Below the pieces are notes generated by a model. That model saw only the letters and a list, made by a program, of their open reading frames with translations. It had not been told where the DNA came from and searched no databases. The position numbers and the translations under genes were made by a program. Positions 44,672 to 55,620 of a stretch of 64,000 nucleotides of DNA are shown here, in pieces. Source of the stretch: Heterohyrax brucei. Taxonomy: Eukaryota > Chordata > Mammalia > Hyracoidea > Procaviidae. Every line of letters starts with the position of its first letter. Positions within the stretch are counted from its first letter, which is position 1. The DNA lies in the NCBI GenBank assembly GCA_028571685.1, contig CM053142.1, positions 129,696,796-129,760,795 on the forward strand, written 5' to 3'.

Positions 44672-45302
44672 CAAGCTTTGAGGTGTCAAGGATCTCATTT
44701 TACTTGGTTCCACAATGACCACCCGTGGAAGCTACAGTTAAGAAATCAAAAGACACATTGCGTTGGGAAAATCTACAGCAAAGGACCCTCTTACAGTATT
44801 GAAAAGTAAGGATGTCACATTGAAGATCAAGGTGCACCTGACCCAAGCCATGGCATTTTCAACTGCTGGACAAGAATAAGGAGGACACAAGAAGAACTGA
44901 TGCCTTTGAATTGTGGTGCTGGAGAGGAATACTGAATGTACGAGACCCATTCTGGAAGAAGTACAACCAGAATGCTCCTTGGAAGCAAAGATGGTGAAAC
45001 TGCATCTTATATACTTTGGACATGTTGTCAGGAAGGATCAGTCCCTGGAGAAGGACATCATGGTTGGTAGAGTGGATTGAGTTGGATCCGATTGAGTTGG
45101 ATCTGGTTGGTAGAGTGGAGGGTCAGCTAAAAAGAGGATTGACCCTTTATGAGATGGATTGACACAGTGGCTGCAATGATGGGCTTAAGCATAAAAACAA
45201 TTGTGGACGTGGTGCAAGACCAGGCAGTGTTTCTCCTGTTGTGTATAGGGTCACCATGAGTCAGAGTTGACATGGTGGCACCTAAGAACAACAACAACAA
45301 CA
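44672..45302 (+). mobile_element. RTE LINE 3' part
   Basis: 'gtgtcaaggatctcatttta', 'aagaaatcaaaagacacatt', 'tttgaattgtggtgctgg', 'gttgtcaggaaggatcag' and the terminal '(aac)n' tail. A short local duplication (ggttggtagagtgg twice, near 45063-45118) lengthens it. Coding capacity lost. Confidence 0.9.
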
Positions 45303-45441
45303 AGAGTTTCAGAGGAACAAAAATGACTAAAGGAATTAAATACTGAGGAATGCTAGGGCAAGCAAAGTTGGGTTGTTTTTCCTTTGTGCCACAGTTTTCA
45401 GCCTTTAAAATGACATTCTGCAATGTCCTACATTAATGAGG

Positions 45442-45906
45442 GGGTGTTCTGGATTGAACTGTGTCCTGAAAGTATGTATTTATATCCTGACCCAACAGGG
45501 TGCCTGTGAACTGGAATCAACTCCATGGTAACAGTAGTTTTTTTTTCTTTTTCTTTTTTGTATACTTCTAAATATAATCTTGTTAGGAAATAGGGTTTTC
45601 TTTCTTATGTTAGTTGGGTCATGTCCAAATTGGGTGGGCTCTAAATTGTAATCAGTTTTGTGATGTAAAAAGAGCAAAACAGATATAGAGGCAGAGGAAG
45701 AGGAAGAGAGATGGGGAGACAGGCAGATCTAGAAGGACTGCCGGCAGTTACTAGAAGTTGAAGTATATAGGGAGGACTTCCTCCTAGAGCTGTGTCCTGA
45801 ATTCTGATTTCTAGCCTCTTGAGCTGTGAGAAAACAAATTTCTATTCTTTTACAGCCACCTACTTATGTTATTTGTGTTATAACAGCAGTAGTTAGCTAA
45901 GATAGG
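45442..45906 (+). mobile_element. MaLR LTR with SINE fragment
   Basis: Left end 'ggattgaactgtgtcctg', right end 'cttttacagccacctac' and 'tataacagcagtagttagc'. A 5'-truncated AfroSINE tail ('aactggaatcaactccatgg', 45487-45560) is inserted. Confidence 0.75.
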
Positions 45907-45907
45907 G

Positions 45908-46420
45908 GGTGTAGGGTGCAGCTACCACCTGTCTGTCACTTTGCCATCCTGCAGTGGTATTTGTGTTGCTGTGATGCTGTATTTCAGGTTTCAGTAGGGT
46001 CACCCATGGGGCAGACAAGTTTCAGTGGAGTTTCCAGACTAGGACAGAGTAGCAAGGAAGGCTTGATGATCTACTTCTGGCCGATGAAACCTTCTGGATC
46101 ATGACCAAACATTGTCTAATTCTCTTGCTTCAGAGATAACATCAAGAGGCATCAGTTGCTAGAGGAGGCCACCATATGTGATGAAGTAGAGTGCCAACAA
46201 GGGCAAGTGAGACTCTCTATGAAGTGAACTGACAGAATAGCTCCAACAGTGAACTTGAGCATACCAGCAATGGTGACGGTGATATGGGACCAGACAACTA
46301 GGATCCTGGGATTTTTTTTTTTTTTTGTAAAGCAAATTCTCTGGCTCCACCCCAGACTTAATGTCTGTACCTAAGGTCACCATGGGTTGGCACTGACTTG
46401 ACAGTAGCTATCTACATATA
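45908..46420 (+). mobile_element. RTE-derived element, longer head joined to tail
   Basis: Head: 'ctgtctgtcactttgcc', 'cagtagggtcacccatggg', 'gtttccagactaggacagag'. It continues into 5' RTE sequence, then jumps to the tail region ('tgacagaatagctcc', 'ttgacagtagctatc'). Longer than the six short head-tail copies. Confidence 0.65.
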
Positions 46421-46520
46421 GAATATAGCATTTCAGAAATTTGTTTGATCCTAGAATTTGTTTCCAAGCACATTGTTTTAGGGAATAACATTACATATAT
46501 AGTATTTATGTGTAATGCAA

Positions 46521-46792
46521 AGATGTCTTTTTCCAGGTACATTGTTTTGGGGAGGAATGTTAGCATATTTATGCATAGATACTAATATTGATGCATAAAT
46601 ATAGTAATATTACTAGTGTATAATATTACTATTTTAGTATATATTGGGAATATTAGTATGTAAGTAGTATATTATTGTACTAATATTATTAGTAGTATAT
46701 TTTTTTAGTATATGTTAGGAATATTAGTATATTTATGTATAAATATACTAACATTACTCCCCAAAACAATGTACCTTGAAAAAAAAATCTGA
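46521..46792. repeat. AT-rich imperfect palindrome
   Basis: The left arm around 46535-46590 and the right arm around 46722-46776 are inverted copies with about 90 percent identity, each carrying aggtacattgttttggggag at its outer end. The arms extend outward weakly to 46521 and 46792. The centre is AT-rich. A further direct partial copy (cacattgttttagggaata) lies at 46470. Confidence 0.8.
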
Positions 46793-46796
46793 GTTA

Positions 46797-47148
46797 CACC
46801 AAACCAAAAAACCAAACCCACTGCCATCAGGTAGATTCTGATTCATAGCAGTTCTCTAAAAAACCAAACCAAATCCAGTGCCGTAGAGTCAGGTCTGGCT
46901 CATAGCGACCCTAGAGATCAGAACAGAACTCTCCCAGAGTTTCCAAGGAGTGCTTGGTAGATTTGAACTGCCGACCTTTTGATTAGCAGATGTACCACTT
47001 AACCTGTTACAGCACCAGGGTTTAGTACCTCTATAGGACAGAGTAAAACTGCTCCGTAGTTTCCAAGAAGCACCTGGTAGATTCACACCATCAGCCTTTT
47101 AGGTTAGCAGCTGTAGCATTTAAACACTATACCACAGGGTTTTCCTTT
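46797..47148 (-). mobile_element. AfroSINE interrupted by another AfroSINE, minus strand
   Basis: The outer copy is in two parts, 46797-46858 (reversed tail to 'catagcagttctcta') and 47029-47148 (from 'ctctataggacagag' to 'ccacagggttttcc'). The inner copy (46859-47028) is complete and in the same orientation. ctcta at 46854-46858 and 47029-47033 fits a short target duplication. Confidence 0.85.
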
Positions 47149-48167
47149 GAGTCATGGGGTTTCATAAATAAATTAGTTTTCACAATACTAGACTTGATGT
47201 AGGCTCTGTATTATAGACTTCCACAAGATGGTTTAAATTCAAGGAGTAGCAAATTGGAAGTCTTTTTGCTAAGTGTGACCTCCCCACCTTTGTCTCCCCT
47301 ATGAACACCACATTGAAGCTGGGAGGCAGTTTACCGAGATCCTTAGCACTTTTAAGCTCATGGCCTAGACAAATTTGAATTATTCAGCCGCAGGATTTTA
47401 GAGCTGGAAAAGGCTTTAGCGATGATAATCAGGAAATTTCAGAGCTAGATGAGATTTAAGAGGTCATCTAGTCAAATCATCTTTTTTGTTTTTTAACACA
47501 TAAGGGAATCATAGTCCAGAGAGATTAGCTGCTTTTCCTAGAGCTGGGGCTGAGACTATGTGACTCCATCTATGGCTATTTTCACTGTGTTAAAATTTCT
47601 TCTGATTCTTGGAAAAAGTTCAAGATGCCTCTTGCCTCTAATGGCTGTTTGAGCTAACAGTTGGCAGGGAGGGGAGGCTGGCAAAAAGTCCAAAGGTCCT
47701 ACCCAGGCCTGGTTTGGAATAATCCTTTTAAATCAAACTCACTAGATGCTTGTGTCCTTTGAAATTCTGATTAGTTGGGGGTGTTTGATTCTGATAACCC
47801 ACCAGGGAGCAAATTATGCTCTGGGGGCCAGCAGCTGCCAGGAGTCAATCTGTTACAGTAATACCAGCACACGACTGCTCTCTTTTCTCTTTATTTTATC
47901 AGCAAAGCAGCTGAGAACAAAGGCGTGAAGGGCAGAGCTGTGCGAGGAAATGCAAAACAGCAAAACACTGGCATGTGCCAAGATTTTCCTGTAAGGGGGA
48001 TCATATTTTCTGATGTTGCTTAATTAGAGTTACATAAAAAATCAAAACAAACTGTGATGTATGAGATTAGGGAGTTATAGATCTGGGTTACTCAAGACAA
48101 AATATTGCTGCGAACTCTTAAAAAACATTGGCCACTTCCCATTTTATATTCATTGTGCCATTAAAAA
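47149..48167. other. Mostly unassigned; MIR-like patch
   Basis: 47395-47570 ('ttttagagctggaaaagg', 'gaggtcatctagtcaaatc', 'tagtccagagagattag') is MIR/MIR3-like. The rest is unassigned. Confidence 0.4.
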
Positions 48168-48368
48168 CAGAGCCTTAGTGGTAGAGTGGTTAAGCACTCA
48201 GCTGCCAACCGAAAAGTTCGGCAGTTGGAACCCATCAGCTACCCTCTGGAAGAAAGATGTGGCAAGCTGCTTCTGTAAAGATTTACAGCCTTGGAAACAC
48301 TATAGGGCAATTCATCTCCATCCTACAGGGTTGCTGTGAGACAGAATCAACCCAACAGCAGTGGGATA
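48168..48368 (+). mobile_element. AfroSINE, long variant
   Basis: 'gagccttagtggtagagtgg', 'gcaagctgcttctgtaaag' and 'caacccaacagcagtgggat'. Confidence 0.85.
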
Positions 48369-48584
48369 CCATTGAAACATGGTCTGAAAGAGTGAGGTTG
48401 AGTTCATGAAACAGAGTCATCATTCTTTCTCCTACCTCTTAATATCCCTTGTCTTCTTCCATCCTCTTTTATCAGCCCTAGGTGACTTGGTAAGCACCAA
48501 AGAACAATACTGAGTTGCCACAATATTAAAATTTTCAACAAGGCTGCCTACGTGTGTGCTTTCCATTTACTAATTAGATCTATT

Positions 48585-49215
48585 TATTGAGCACCAACTC
48601 TGCTCCAGGCATGGTGCTAGGCTCAGGAGATACACTGTTGAGTAACAACAAACCTGGTTCTTGCTGTAGTGAAGCAAAGAGGCCAGTGTAGGAGGCAGAC
48701 CATAGGGAAAAAAATCACAAAAATATATGTACAATCACCAGTGATGATCAAGGCTTTGAAAAGGACATCATACTGTGAGAGTGTATACTATGGCAAGTGA
48801 CCTAGACCAGTGATTCTCAAAATGCATTTTTCCCCCAGTCTGTTAGGATCTAATACTGGCATGAAATTCATGACTCATGTCAGTAACCATGTGGGTTTGA
48901 CCCCACCTGGTCTTTACCTTGTTCAACAAAAGGAGTCCACTGATCACGTGCATGGATCTCATGGTTATTAAAATGCCATAAATATTTCCAAAGGGCTATT
49001 TCTCAATTTCTGTACATCAGATAGCTTGTGGACTGGCAATGAAGTGATTGCACTTTGCACAGCCTTGACCTAGACTGTCAAATCAAAGAAGGCTTTCTGG
49101 AGGAAATAACTTGTATGTAGGGGCTAAAGGATGCATAGGCAAAATTGAGATGGGAAAGAAAACGTCAGCTAGGAGGACTGTCACACATTCTCCAGGATGC
49201 AAGAGAAGGCAAATA
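48585..49215 (-). mobile_element. L2 LINE 3' end, minus strand, interrupted
   Basis: 'tatttattgagcaccaac', 'ccaggcatggtgctaggc' at the left and 'aagaaggctttctggagg' at the right are antisense L2. The middle part (48804-49071) is different sequence bordered by tgacctagac on both sides, a probable 10-bp duplication from an unidentified insertion starting cagtgattctcaa. Confidence 0.7.
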
Positions 49216-49429
49216 TGGCAGGAACATGAAGGGAATCAGAAGAAATGAACCAAGATGAGTCAGATGAAAAATGTCATGCCAGGCCTAAGTTACCTTCATG
49301 GTAAGGGGTGACCATTAGAAGGTTTCAAACAGTGTGTAATTTGATCAGATTTCATTTTTGTTAAGATCAGCTTGCTGCACTGTAAACAACACATTATGGG
49401 AACAAAAGTGATATCAGGGAGACCAGTTA

Positions 49430-49518
49430 ATAAAACCCCAAATCAAACCCACTGCTGTCGAGTCAATCCTGACTCATAGCGACCCCACAGGACAGAGTAG
49501 AGCTGCCCCATAGAGGTT
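49430..49518 (-). mobile_element. AfroSINE 3' half, minus strand
   Basis: 'caaacccactgctgtcgagt' and 'gactcatagcgaccccacag'. Well preserved, with several CpG. Confidence 0.85.
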
Positions 49519-50419
49519 CAGCTGTTGCAGTTGTGCAGGTAGAAACACCTATAACTTGAACCAGGATGGGATTAGCCAGGAGGTGAAAGAAGCAAGAGGC
49601 TGCGGAAGTGAAGTAGGGTTTGGTGGGGAGTGGATGCGGGGTTGAGGGAGCAGGAAAGAGGACAGATGGCTGCATTCTGATGGTCACTAACCATCCCAGC
49701 ATTCCAGTTTTCCACTTTCAGATACACAATGAGTATTCTTTTTTCTGTTCAGGAACAAAGAGGCTTTTTTTTTTTAAATCTCTAAAGAAAATCTTCTGGT
49801 AGAGAATGAATGTTTCTAACTTAGCCCCTGTCAATGTCACCGAATAGCTTGTGTAGGAATCTACTTAAATAGGAACCTAATCTGACTGGACTCCGCACTG
49901 CAGCTCCGTGGAGACCTGGTGTGGCACTTCTAAGTGTATCCTCAGAGTCTCTCTGGGGACAAAATGTCCTGCCCAGGCAAAAAATCAGAAAGGAAGGACA
50001 AAAAGTCTTGTCCTCATGGATCTAACTGGCATTTATGTAATAGCAGTAACTTCCCCGTTTTCGCTGACTACAGTGTTGCAGTAGTTATAACTCATGACTC
50101 CATCTTCTCCCTTTCTCTGGTATTTGAAGTCCTCCAGGGAGAGCAGCAAAGAAAATCCATTTAATTGCTAAACGGATTTCATTAATCTGCTGGTGATAAA
50201 CTCTATGCCTGCCCAAATTTTAAAGTATACAAGAATCACCTGGGAGTCTCTGTCAAACTTGTGGATGCAGTCAGCCTGGGTGGGGCCAGGGATGATGCAT
50301 TTCTAACTAGCCCCCAGGTAAGGTCGGTACTGGGTCCTGCAGACTCTGCTTTGAGTGTCAATAATACACTAGCTTATTGATTCTCAGATTTCAGCGAGCT
50401 TGGCTCTACTCTAGAGTCT
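49519..50419. other. Unassigned; weak hAT patch
   Basis: 50220-50390 ('agaatcacctgggagtctc', 'tggggccagggatgatgc') resembles the middle of MER5A. Otherwise nothing recognised. Confidence 0.35.
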
Positions 50420-50562
50420 GGCTGGTGGTGGTTATGAGCTAGGCTGCTAAAGGAAAGGTCAGTGATTTGAGTCCCCCAGCCGTTCCTTGGAAACCCTATG
50501 GGGCAGTTCTGCTCTGTCTGACAGGGTTGGTAAGAACTGGAAACAATTCAACAGCAGCAGGA
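50420..50562 (+). mobile_element. AfroSINE
   Basis: 'ggaaaccctatggggcagtt' middle and 'aattcaacagcagcagg' end. Confidence 0.8.
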
Positions 50563-50696
50563 GGGAATGCTCTGGTCCATATCTCACAAATGCATCATTT
50601 TGGGCCTTATGTCTTGACAGTTTTATTTAGTAGCTCTGAAGGGAGATGCAGTCATCTATATTTATCATCGTCCCTCTTGCCCGTCCACGTACTTAG

Positions 50697-50755
50697 AGCT
50701 CTGGTGGTTTAGTGATTAAGAGCTTAGGCTGCTTACCAAAAGTTGGTACACATCT
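50697..50755 (+). mobile_element. AfroSINE head fragment
   Basis: 'agctctggtggtttagtgat' and 'ggctgcttaccaaaag': tRNA-like part only. Confidence 0.75.
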
Positions 50756-51817
50756 CAGTGTGCATTTCCCCCAAATAAGGCTGATCTCCTACATAACCTC
50801 TGTACAATTATTAAAAATCAGGCAGTTAACCTTGTTACAACAGTGTCATCTAATTTTACTCACATCTCTCTAATTACCCCAATAATGTCCTTTATCTCCA
50901 GCCCCAACAAAAAGTCTAACCTAGACAAAGGGGTCAGGTGTTTAACGTGATCGAATTTACCCAGTTTAAGACAACTGTAGACAAGAGGATAGGAGAACTT
51001 GGGCCACCTGAGGCTGCCACATTCCCAGCCTGTGCTGTAGGCACGCAGACCCTGCGCCAACTCACCAGCTTCTCTCTGGGGTGCCCATACCTGCTGCTCT
51101 GTCCTTGAATTATTAGGACTCCTAAACCGGGCAGTTTCCCTGCCACAGCTCCTTCGATCCTCTAGCAGAATGGTTCCACTCTGCCAGACAACATTACCAC
51201 AGTCAGTTATTATGCCCACAAGGCCATCAGTCACCCAGACGGATGGATAAATACATGGTTAGAAATGCCAGGTGCACTTGTTACAAGCTTTTAAGCTTGT
51301 TAAGCGTGAGACAAAAGACTGCCTTTTAACTACCTGGGGCACTCTTATTCGGCTGGTCTGTGTGCAGGATCACACCCCCCTGAACCGAGGGGTGGTCCTA
51401 GTAGCTGGGGGAGAATCAGGTACCATCCTGATTTTCTCTATAGAAACAGCATCCGGTGTCAACCCTATATCGTTTTGATTAGGCATGACTGAAAGAAACT
51501 GCCTTCCTTCAGAAAAGCATTCTCTCGCCTCACATTTTGAGGAAGTGGGCTGCTCAGAATTTTAAAGTTTTGACTTTTCTGCTAATGTGGATTCTGGGCC
51601 ATCAAAGCCACAGTCAGCATTAATGAGATCTCTGGTCAGTTCTAACATGTAAACGATGCACAATACCTGCTTCTTAGCGCTGCCCAGGCTGCGGGCTTAC
51701 AATTTATTTGAAACCTGTGGTGAGACGTATTTTAGAATTCAGACAATTCTGAGTTTTAGAAAAGCAATACTAACCATATACTGTGTAATATGCAACACCC
51801 CTATCATGTTTAGGGCC
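50756..51817. other. Unclassified 1-kb block
   Basis: Higher GC than its surroundings, with a 124-codon minus frame (51234-50860) and a 68-codon plus frame (51272-51478). An 18-bp palindrome (acaagctttTaagcttgt, 51283-51300) lies between them. I cannot assign it to a gene or repeat family. An old LTR retroelement is possible. Confidence 0.3.
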
Positions 51818-51982
51818 CCCCAAACCAAACCCAGTGCTGTAGAGTCGATTCTGACTCATAGTTATCCTATAGGATAGAACTGCTCCATAGACTTTCCAAG
51901 GAGTGCCTGGCAGATTCGAACTGCTGACCTTCTGGTTAGCAGCCATAGCATCTAATCACTACGCCACCAAGGTTTCTGAGAG
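51818..51982 (-). mobile_element. AfroSINE, minus strand
   Basis: 'aaaccaaacccagtgctgta' to 'gccaccaaggtttctg'. Complete. Confidence 0.9.
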
Positions 51983-52302
51983 TTTATGGTAGCACCTGTC
52001 AGATACAGAAGCCTAACATGCACAATCAAGTCAGACAAATGAAGACTAAATGTATTTCCTTGTGAATTCCAATCAGGCTTTATAGCCCATGAGATTTGGC
52101 TCCATAGGAGTTTCATATTTTGAGGGCTTTTGTGTAGAATATTTAAAAAAAGGTATTATGGAGCTGTACGAGAATCTGTTGGTATACATTTTAGTCTACA
52201 GTGCTCCAATAGCTTTATTTTGGATGTTATACTTCAAAAATTAAGAAATCCAAATAAAAGTTGGAGATCAAAATTGTACACTGAGGGGAGTGTAATAATA
52301 TG

Positions 52303-52600
52303 TTTACTGTTGTTGAGTTGTCCTCAGTGTCATAGTGATGCCATTTATAATAGGATCAGCCATTGTGATCCATAAAGTTTTCAATGACTGATTTTTGGAA
52401 GTAGATTGCCAGGCCTTTCTTCCTAGTCTATCATTGGAAGCTCACTAAAACCTTCCAGCATCTTAGCAACTTACAAGCCTCCATTGATAGGTAGGTGGTA
52501 GCTGTCTGAGGTGCATTAGCCAGTAACTAAACCTAGTCTTCCATGTGGAATGGGAGAAATCTAGAACTGAAACACCATTGCCCCCACAGAGTACTTGACC
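52303..52600 (-). mobile_element. RTE head-tail SINE-like element, minus strand
   Basis: 'gttgttgagttgtcctcag', 'ttgatccataaag'-type junction, 'caggcctttcttcctagtc' and 'gtcttccatgtggaatggg'. Confidence 0.8.
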
Positions 52601-52639
52601 CTGGCCCATTCTTTCTATATACTAGCTAGCATCTGGTAG

Positions 52640-52880
52640 AATGCTTGTCAGGAATCACATGAGGCAATTTCTACTGATTATTTATTACACTTAGGAACTC
52701 CATGAAGATGATACTGTTATTATCTTTTGTTATAGATGAGGATAAGACGATCAGAGAGGATTAGTAACTTGCCTAAGGTCACCAGGCTAAAAAATGACAG
52801 AGTTAGGCCAGGAGCCTCATTTGTCTGACTCTACAGAGGATTGTATCCTCAGTTCTTGCACCATGACACCTCTACACAGT
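52640..52880 (+). mobile_element. MIR SINE
   Basis: 'aacttgcctaaggtcacc', 'gacagagttaggccagg' and 'tttgtctgactctacag': one of the clearest MIRs in the window. Confidence 0.8.
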
Positions 52881-53084
52881 GGGTCAGTAGGGCTTTTTGT
52901 TGATTGTGCTTGTGTGTGCCGTTAATCTAGGGGATCGGCTAATATCTTGAAAGGTAATCAGCTGTCCTGAATGCAACTGGATTATGTCTGTGTTCATACT
53001 TCAGTTTTCAACATTTTGCTCAATTGGTTGATCTGAAGTCTGTTATCCTCATTATGCTTTGCTCAAAACACGCAAACCCTCTGA

Positions 53085-53310
53085 TACTGAGAAGATTTGA
53101 ACTGCCAGACTTGGTCAGTGGCCAGGCTCTTAACCACACTATAACAAAATGAATTGCCGTCACAAGCTCAGCACACACTAGCATATTAGAGCACTGGCAG
53201 TTTAAATCTGCCAGTTGGTCCTTGGAAACCCCGTGGTTTCTACTCTGTCCTAGAGGGCCACTGTGAGTTGTAATAGACTCTACTGCAACAGGCCTGGTTT
53301 TGTATTCCCA
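53085..53310. mobile_element. AfroSINE fragments, opposed orientation
   Basis: 53090-53150 is a reversed head ('gatttgaactgccagac'); 53195-53310 reads forward ('ctggcagtttaaatctgcc' to 'caacaggcctggttttg'). Confidence 0.6.
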
Positions 53311-53424
53311 AGAGTAGTTGGGGAAATTTAAACCTTTTTTTACTTTTGATATGCTAAAGACTCCCAAGGAAGTAAGCAGTTGGTGCCCAAACTACAAAAT
53401 AACCACTGCGTTCAGTTTCAGTAA

Positions 53425-53700
53425 GAAGGCATTTATTGAGTTTCTGTTTTGTGCCTTCATGCTGTGCTTTAGCTGAAGTTACAAAAATGAATGAAGTCCG
53501 TGTTCTGAAGGCACTCACATATAATGCAAGGGACGACAGACAAGCAGACAGATGACACTAGGGCACTGTACGGCCAACAGCCGTACCAGGGAGGCGACGC
53601 AAGGAGCTTAGAGGGGAGGAGGCATGGAGAAGAGAGGCCACCCCACAACCTTGGCGCACACCTCCTTCCTCAATTATTCTGCAGGGAGCCGTATACACCT
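53425..53700 (-). mobile_element. L2 LINE 3' end, minus strand
   Basis: 'aaggcatttattgagtttc', 'gtgttctgaaggcactcac' and 'caagcagacagatgacac' match antisense L2. Contains a small hairpin gtacggc-caaca-gccgtac at 53568-53586. Confidence 0.55.
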
Positions 53701-53829
53701 TACTTGTTCCAGTAAAAAGTAACCACATTTTCTGAATATACGCAGGTATGTGATGGGGCCTAGGCTTCTGCGTCAAGTGAGAGAAGTCATTGTCATACTC
53801 TTTATTTAAGGTTATTTCCAAAGAGTCTC

Positions 53830-54030
53830 TGGCTGGTTTAGCTGATGAAGTCTTTTTCTGGTAAGAGAAAGGTTGGGAGTTTGAATACACTCAGAGGCTC
53901 CGTGGATGATGGACCTTGCAATCTTCTTCTAAAAGATCACAGCCACTGAAATCCCTGCTGGGGTTATTTCCAGTGTGGAACACAGGGGTCGCTGTCAGTC
54001 AGAACTGCCAGTAACTGGTTTGCTGTTTTC
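53830..54030 (+). mobile_element. AfroSINE, long variant, decayed
   Basis: 'gaaaggttgggagtttgaat', 'gcaatcttcttctaaaag', 'ggggtcgctgtcagtcag'. Confidence 0.6.
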
Positions 54031-54099
54031 TTCTTTCTTTTTTTTATCATTTTAAAAGCGCCCAGCATCCTCTACATGCCCCCCAATCTTCCAGTTCTG

Positions 54100-54490
54100 A
54101 CATTACCGTTTCTCTTTCCCCCTCTTCCATTACACTCCAGCTGGACTGCACACTTTGCAGTGTGCAGTGTCTTTCTAAGCTGATTTTGCCCCAGGACCTT
54201 TGCACTTGCTGCTGTCTCTGTCTGGAATGCCCTCGCAGGTAACCTCATGGTTGGCTTCTGCCTTCTCCAGGCTCTAATCCTACTGTTATCTTCTAAGTGG
54301 AGCCCTGATCTCTCCCACCACCTTGTTCCCTTGCTGACTCCCTGTCTGTACTTGAGCCGTGCATTTGTGCTCTGCCTATGACAGCCCCAAGCACAGGCAT
54401 TTTGCTCTCTCCAAATCCACTGCTGCTTCCCTAGTGTTTGCAGCAGTGTCTGGCACAAAGTAAGCACTCAATTAGTATTTGCTGAATGAA
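54100..54490 (+). mobile_element. L2 LINE 3' end
   Basis: 'ccaggacctttgcacttgc', 'gtctggaatgccctcgcagg', 'cagtgtctggcacaaagtaa' and 'tatttgctgaatgaatta' are in the sense L2 order. Best-preserved L2 here. Confidence 0.8.
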
Positions 54491-55324
54491 TTAGTACAGT
54501 TCTATTGTCAACCCAGCCATTGCTATTTAGCTACTGGAGTTTGCTGTTAATTTGGTGATTTAACTCTGAAAAGGCAATCCTATTTTTCTGAGAGGGAAAC
54601 TCCCCTGTGGTTCTTGTCTGTGATTTCTAATTAATTCAAATAACATTATTGTCACATTGTCTCTGTCCATATCATCTTAACACTAGACAGTGGTTCTGGA
54701 AAATAAAAGATTTCTCTAATTAGGATTGTGCATGTGGAAGCAGAAGGTAGATTCTGGAATGTATGCAAATTGTTTGGTTATTTAAAACCAGGTTGCATCT
54801 GTACAATGACTTTCAGGCACTGAGTCTGCCCCTCTAAACCACCTCCCCCAGCACTGATGGTCTTTGAACTTCATTGAGGTGACATTCAGTGGGGCTCAGG
54901 AAGACTGCTGTTACTCTGAGTTCTGCATCACCAGGGCTGGAGGTTTCATTGCCTAGAGGGACCTCTGGTGTTCTGCAAAATTTCTCACTCAATAATGCTG
55001 AAGACATTTTTTAGATTCCTTGTCCTATTTTTCACTAGTCAAAAAAGAATGTAGTTTAATTCTCAGTTTGCCAATCTACCTATGAAGTAAAGAGGCATAG
55101 CCTGCAAATTGTTTCTGTCTGGATATTCTTACATTGATAAAGTTAAATAATGATTTTGGACTGGAGATATTTTCTAAGAAGCACCAGGATACACTGTTTC
55201 CATCAGTCTGTAATGACACTAAGAGGGAGGACCCCAGGACACTTATTTGTGCTCACGTGATCCCCATGCATGCATCAATAGGCAGTCATTTGAACAGAAC
55301 AAAAGGAGATGGTGTGGTTTAAAA
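54491..55324. other. Unassigned sequence
   Basis: Nothing recognised. Confidence 0.4.
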
Positions 55325-55620
55325 TTGTAAAAGGTGTGCAACAGGGTTGTAACCTTTCACTTATTCAGTCTGATTCCTGAACAAAATAATCCTTGAGAAG
55401 TTGGACTGCTGAAAGAACATGCATCAGGACTGAAGTACGACTCATTAACGACCTGCAGTATATGGATGATACAACCTTGCTCACTGAAAATGAAGACAGC
55501 TTACAGTACTGACTTCTGAAGCCACAATGGATTCAAACATCCTAATAATCACGATGATGGCCCAGGACCAGGCAACGTGTCCTTCTGACTTGGAGCGGAC
55601 TCTCACAGCAAGTCTCACGT
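55325..55620 (+). mobile_element. RTE LINE, internally deleted
   Basis: Starts in the RT domain ('aaaggtgtgcaacagggttg') and includes the active-site box YMDDTTLLTE (YMDD codons at 55459-55470). At about 55520 it jumps to the 3' terminal part ('gatgatggcccaggacc'). The two catalytic aspartates are present, unlike in the copy at 10824, but the element is far too short to function. Confidence 0.85.

Noticed and set aside
54072-54467. Minus-strand 131-codon frame.
   Set aside because: Antisense of an L2 3' end in sense orientation; no independent coding evidence.
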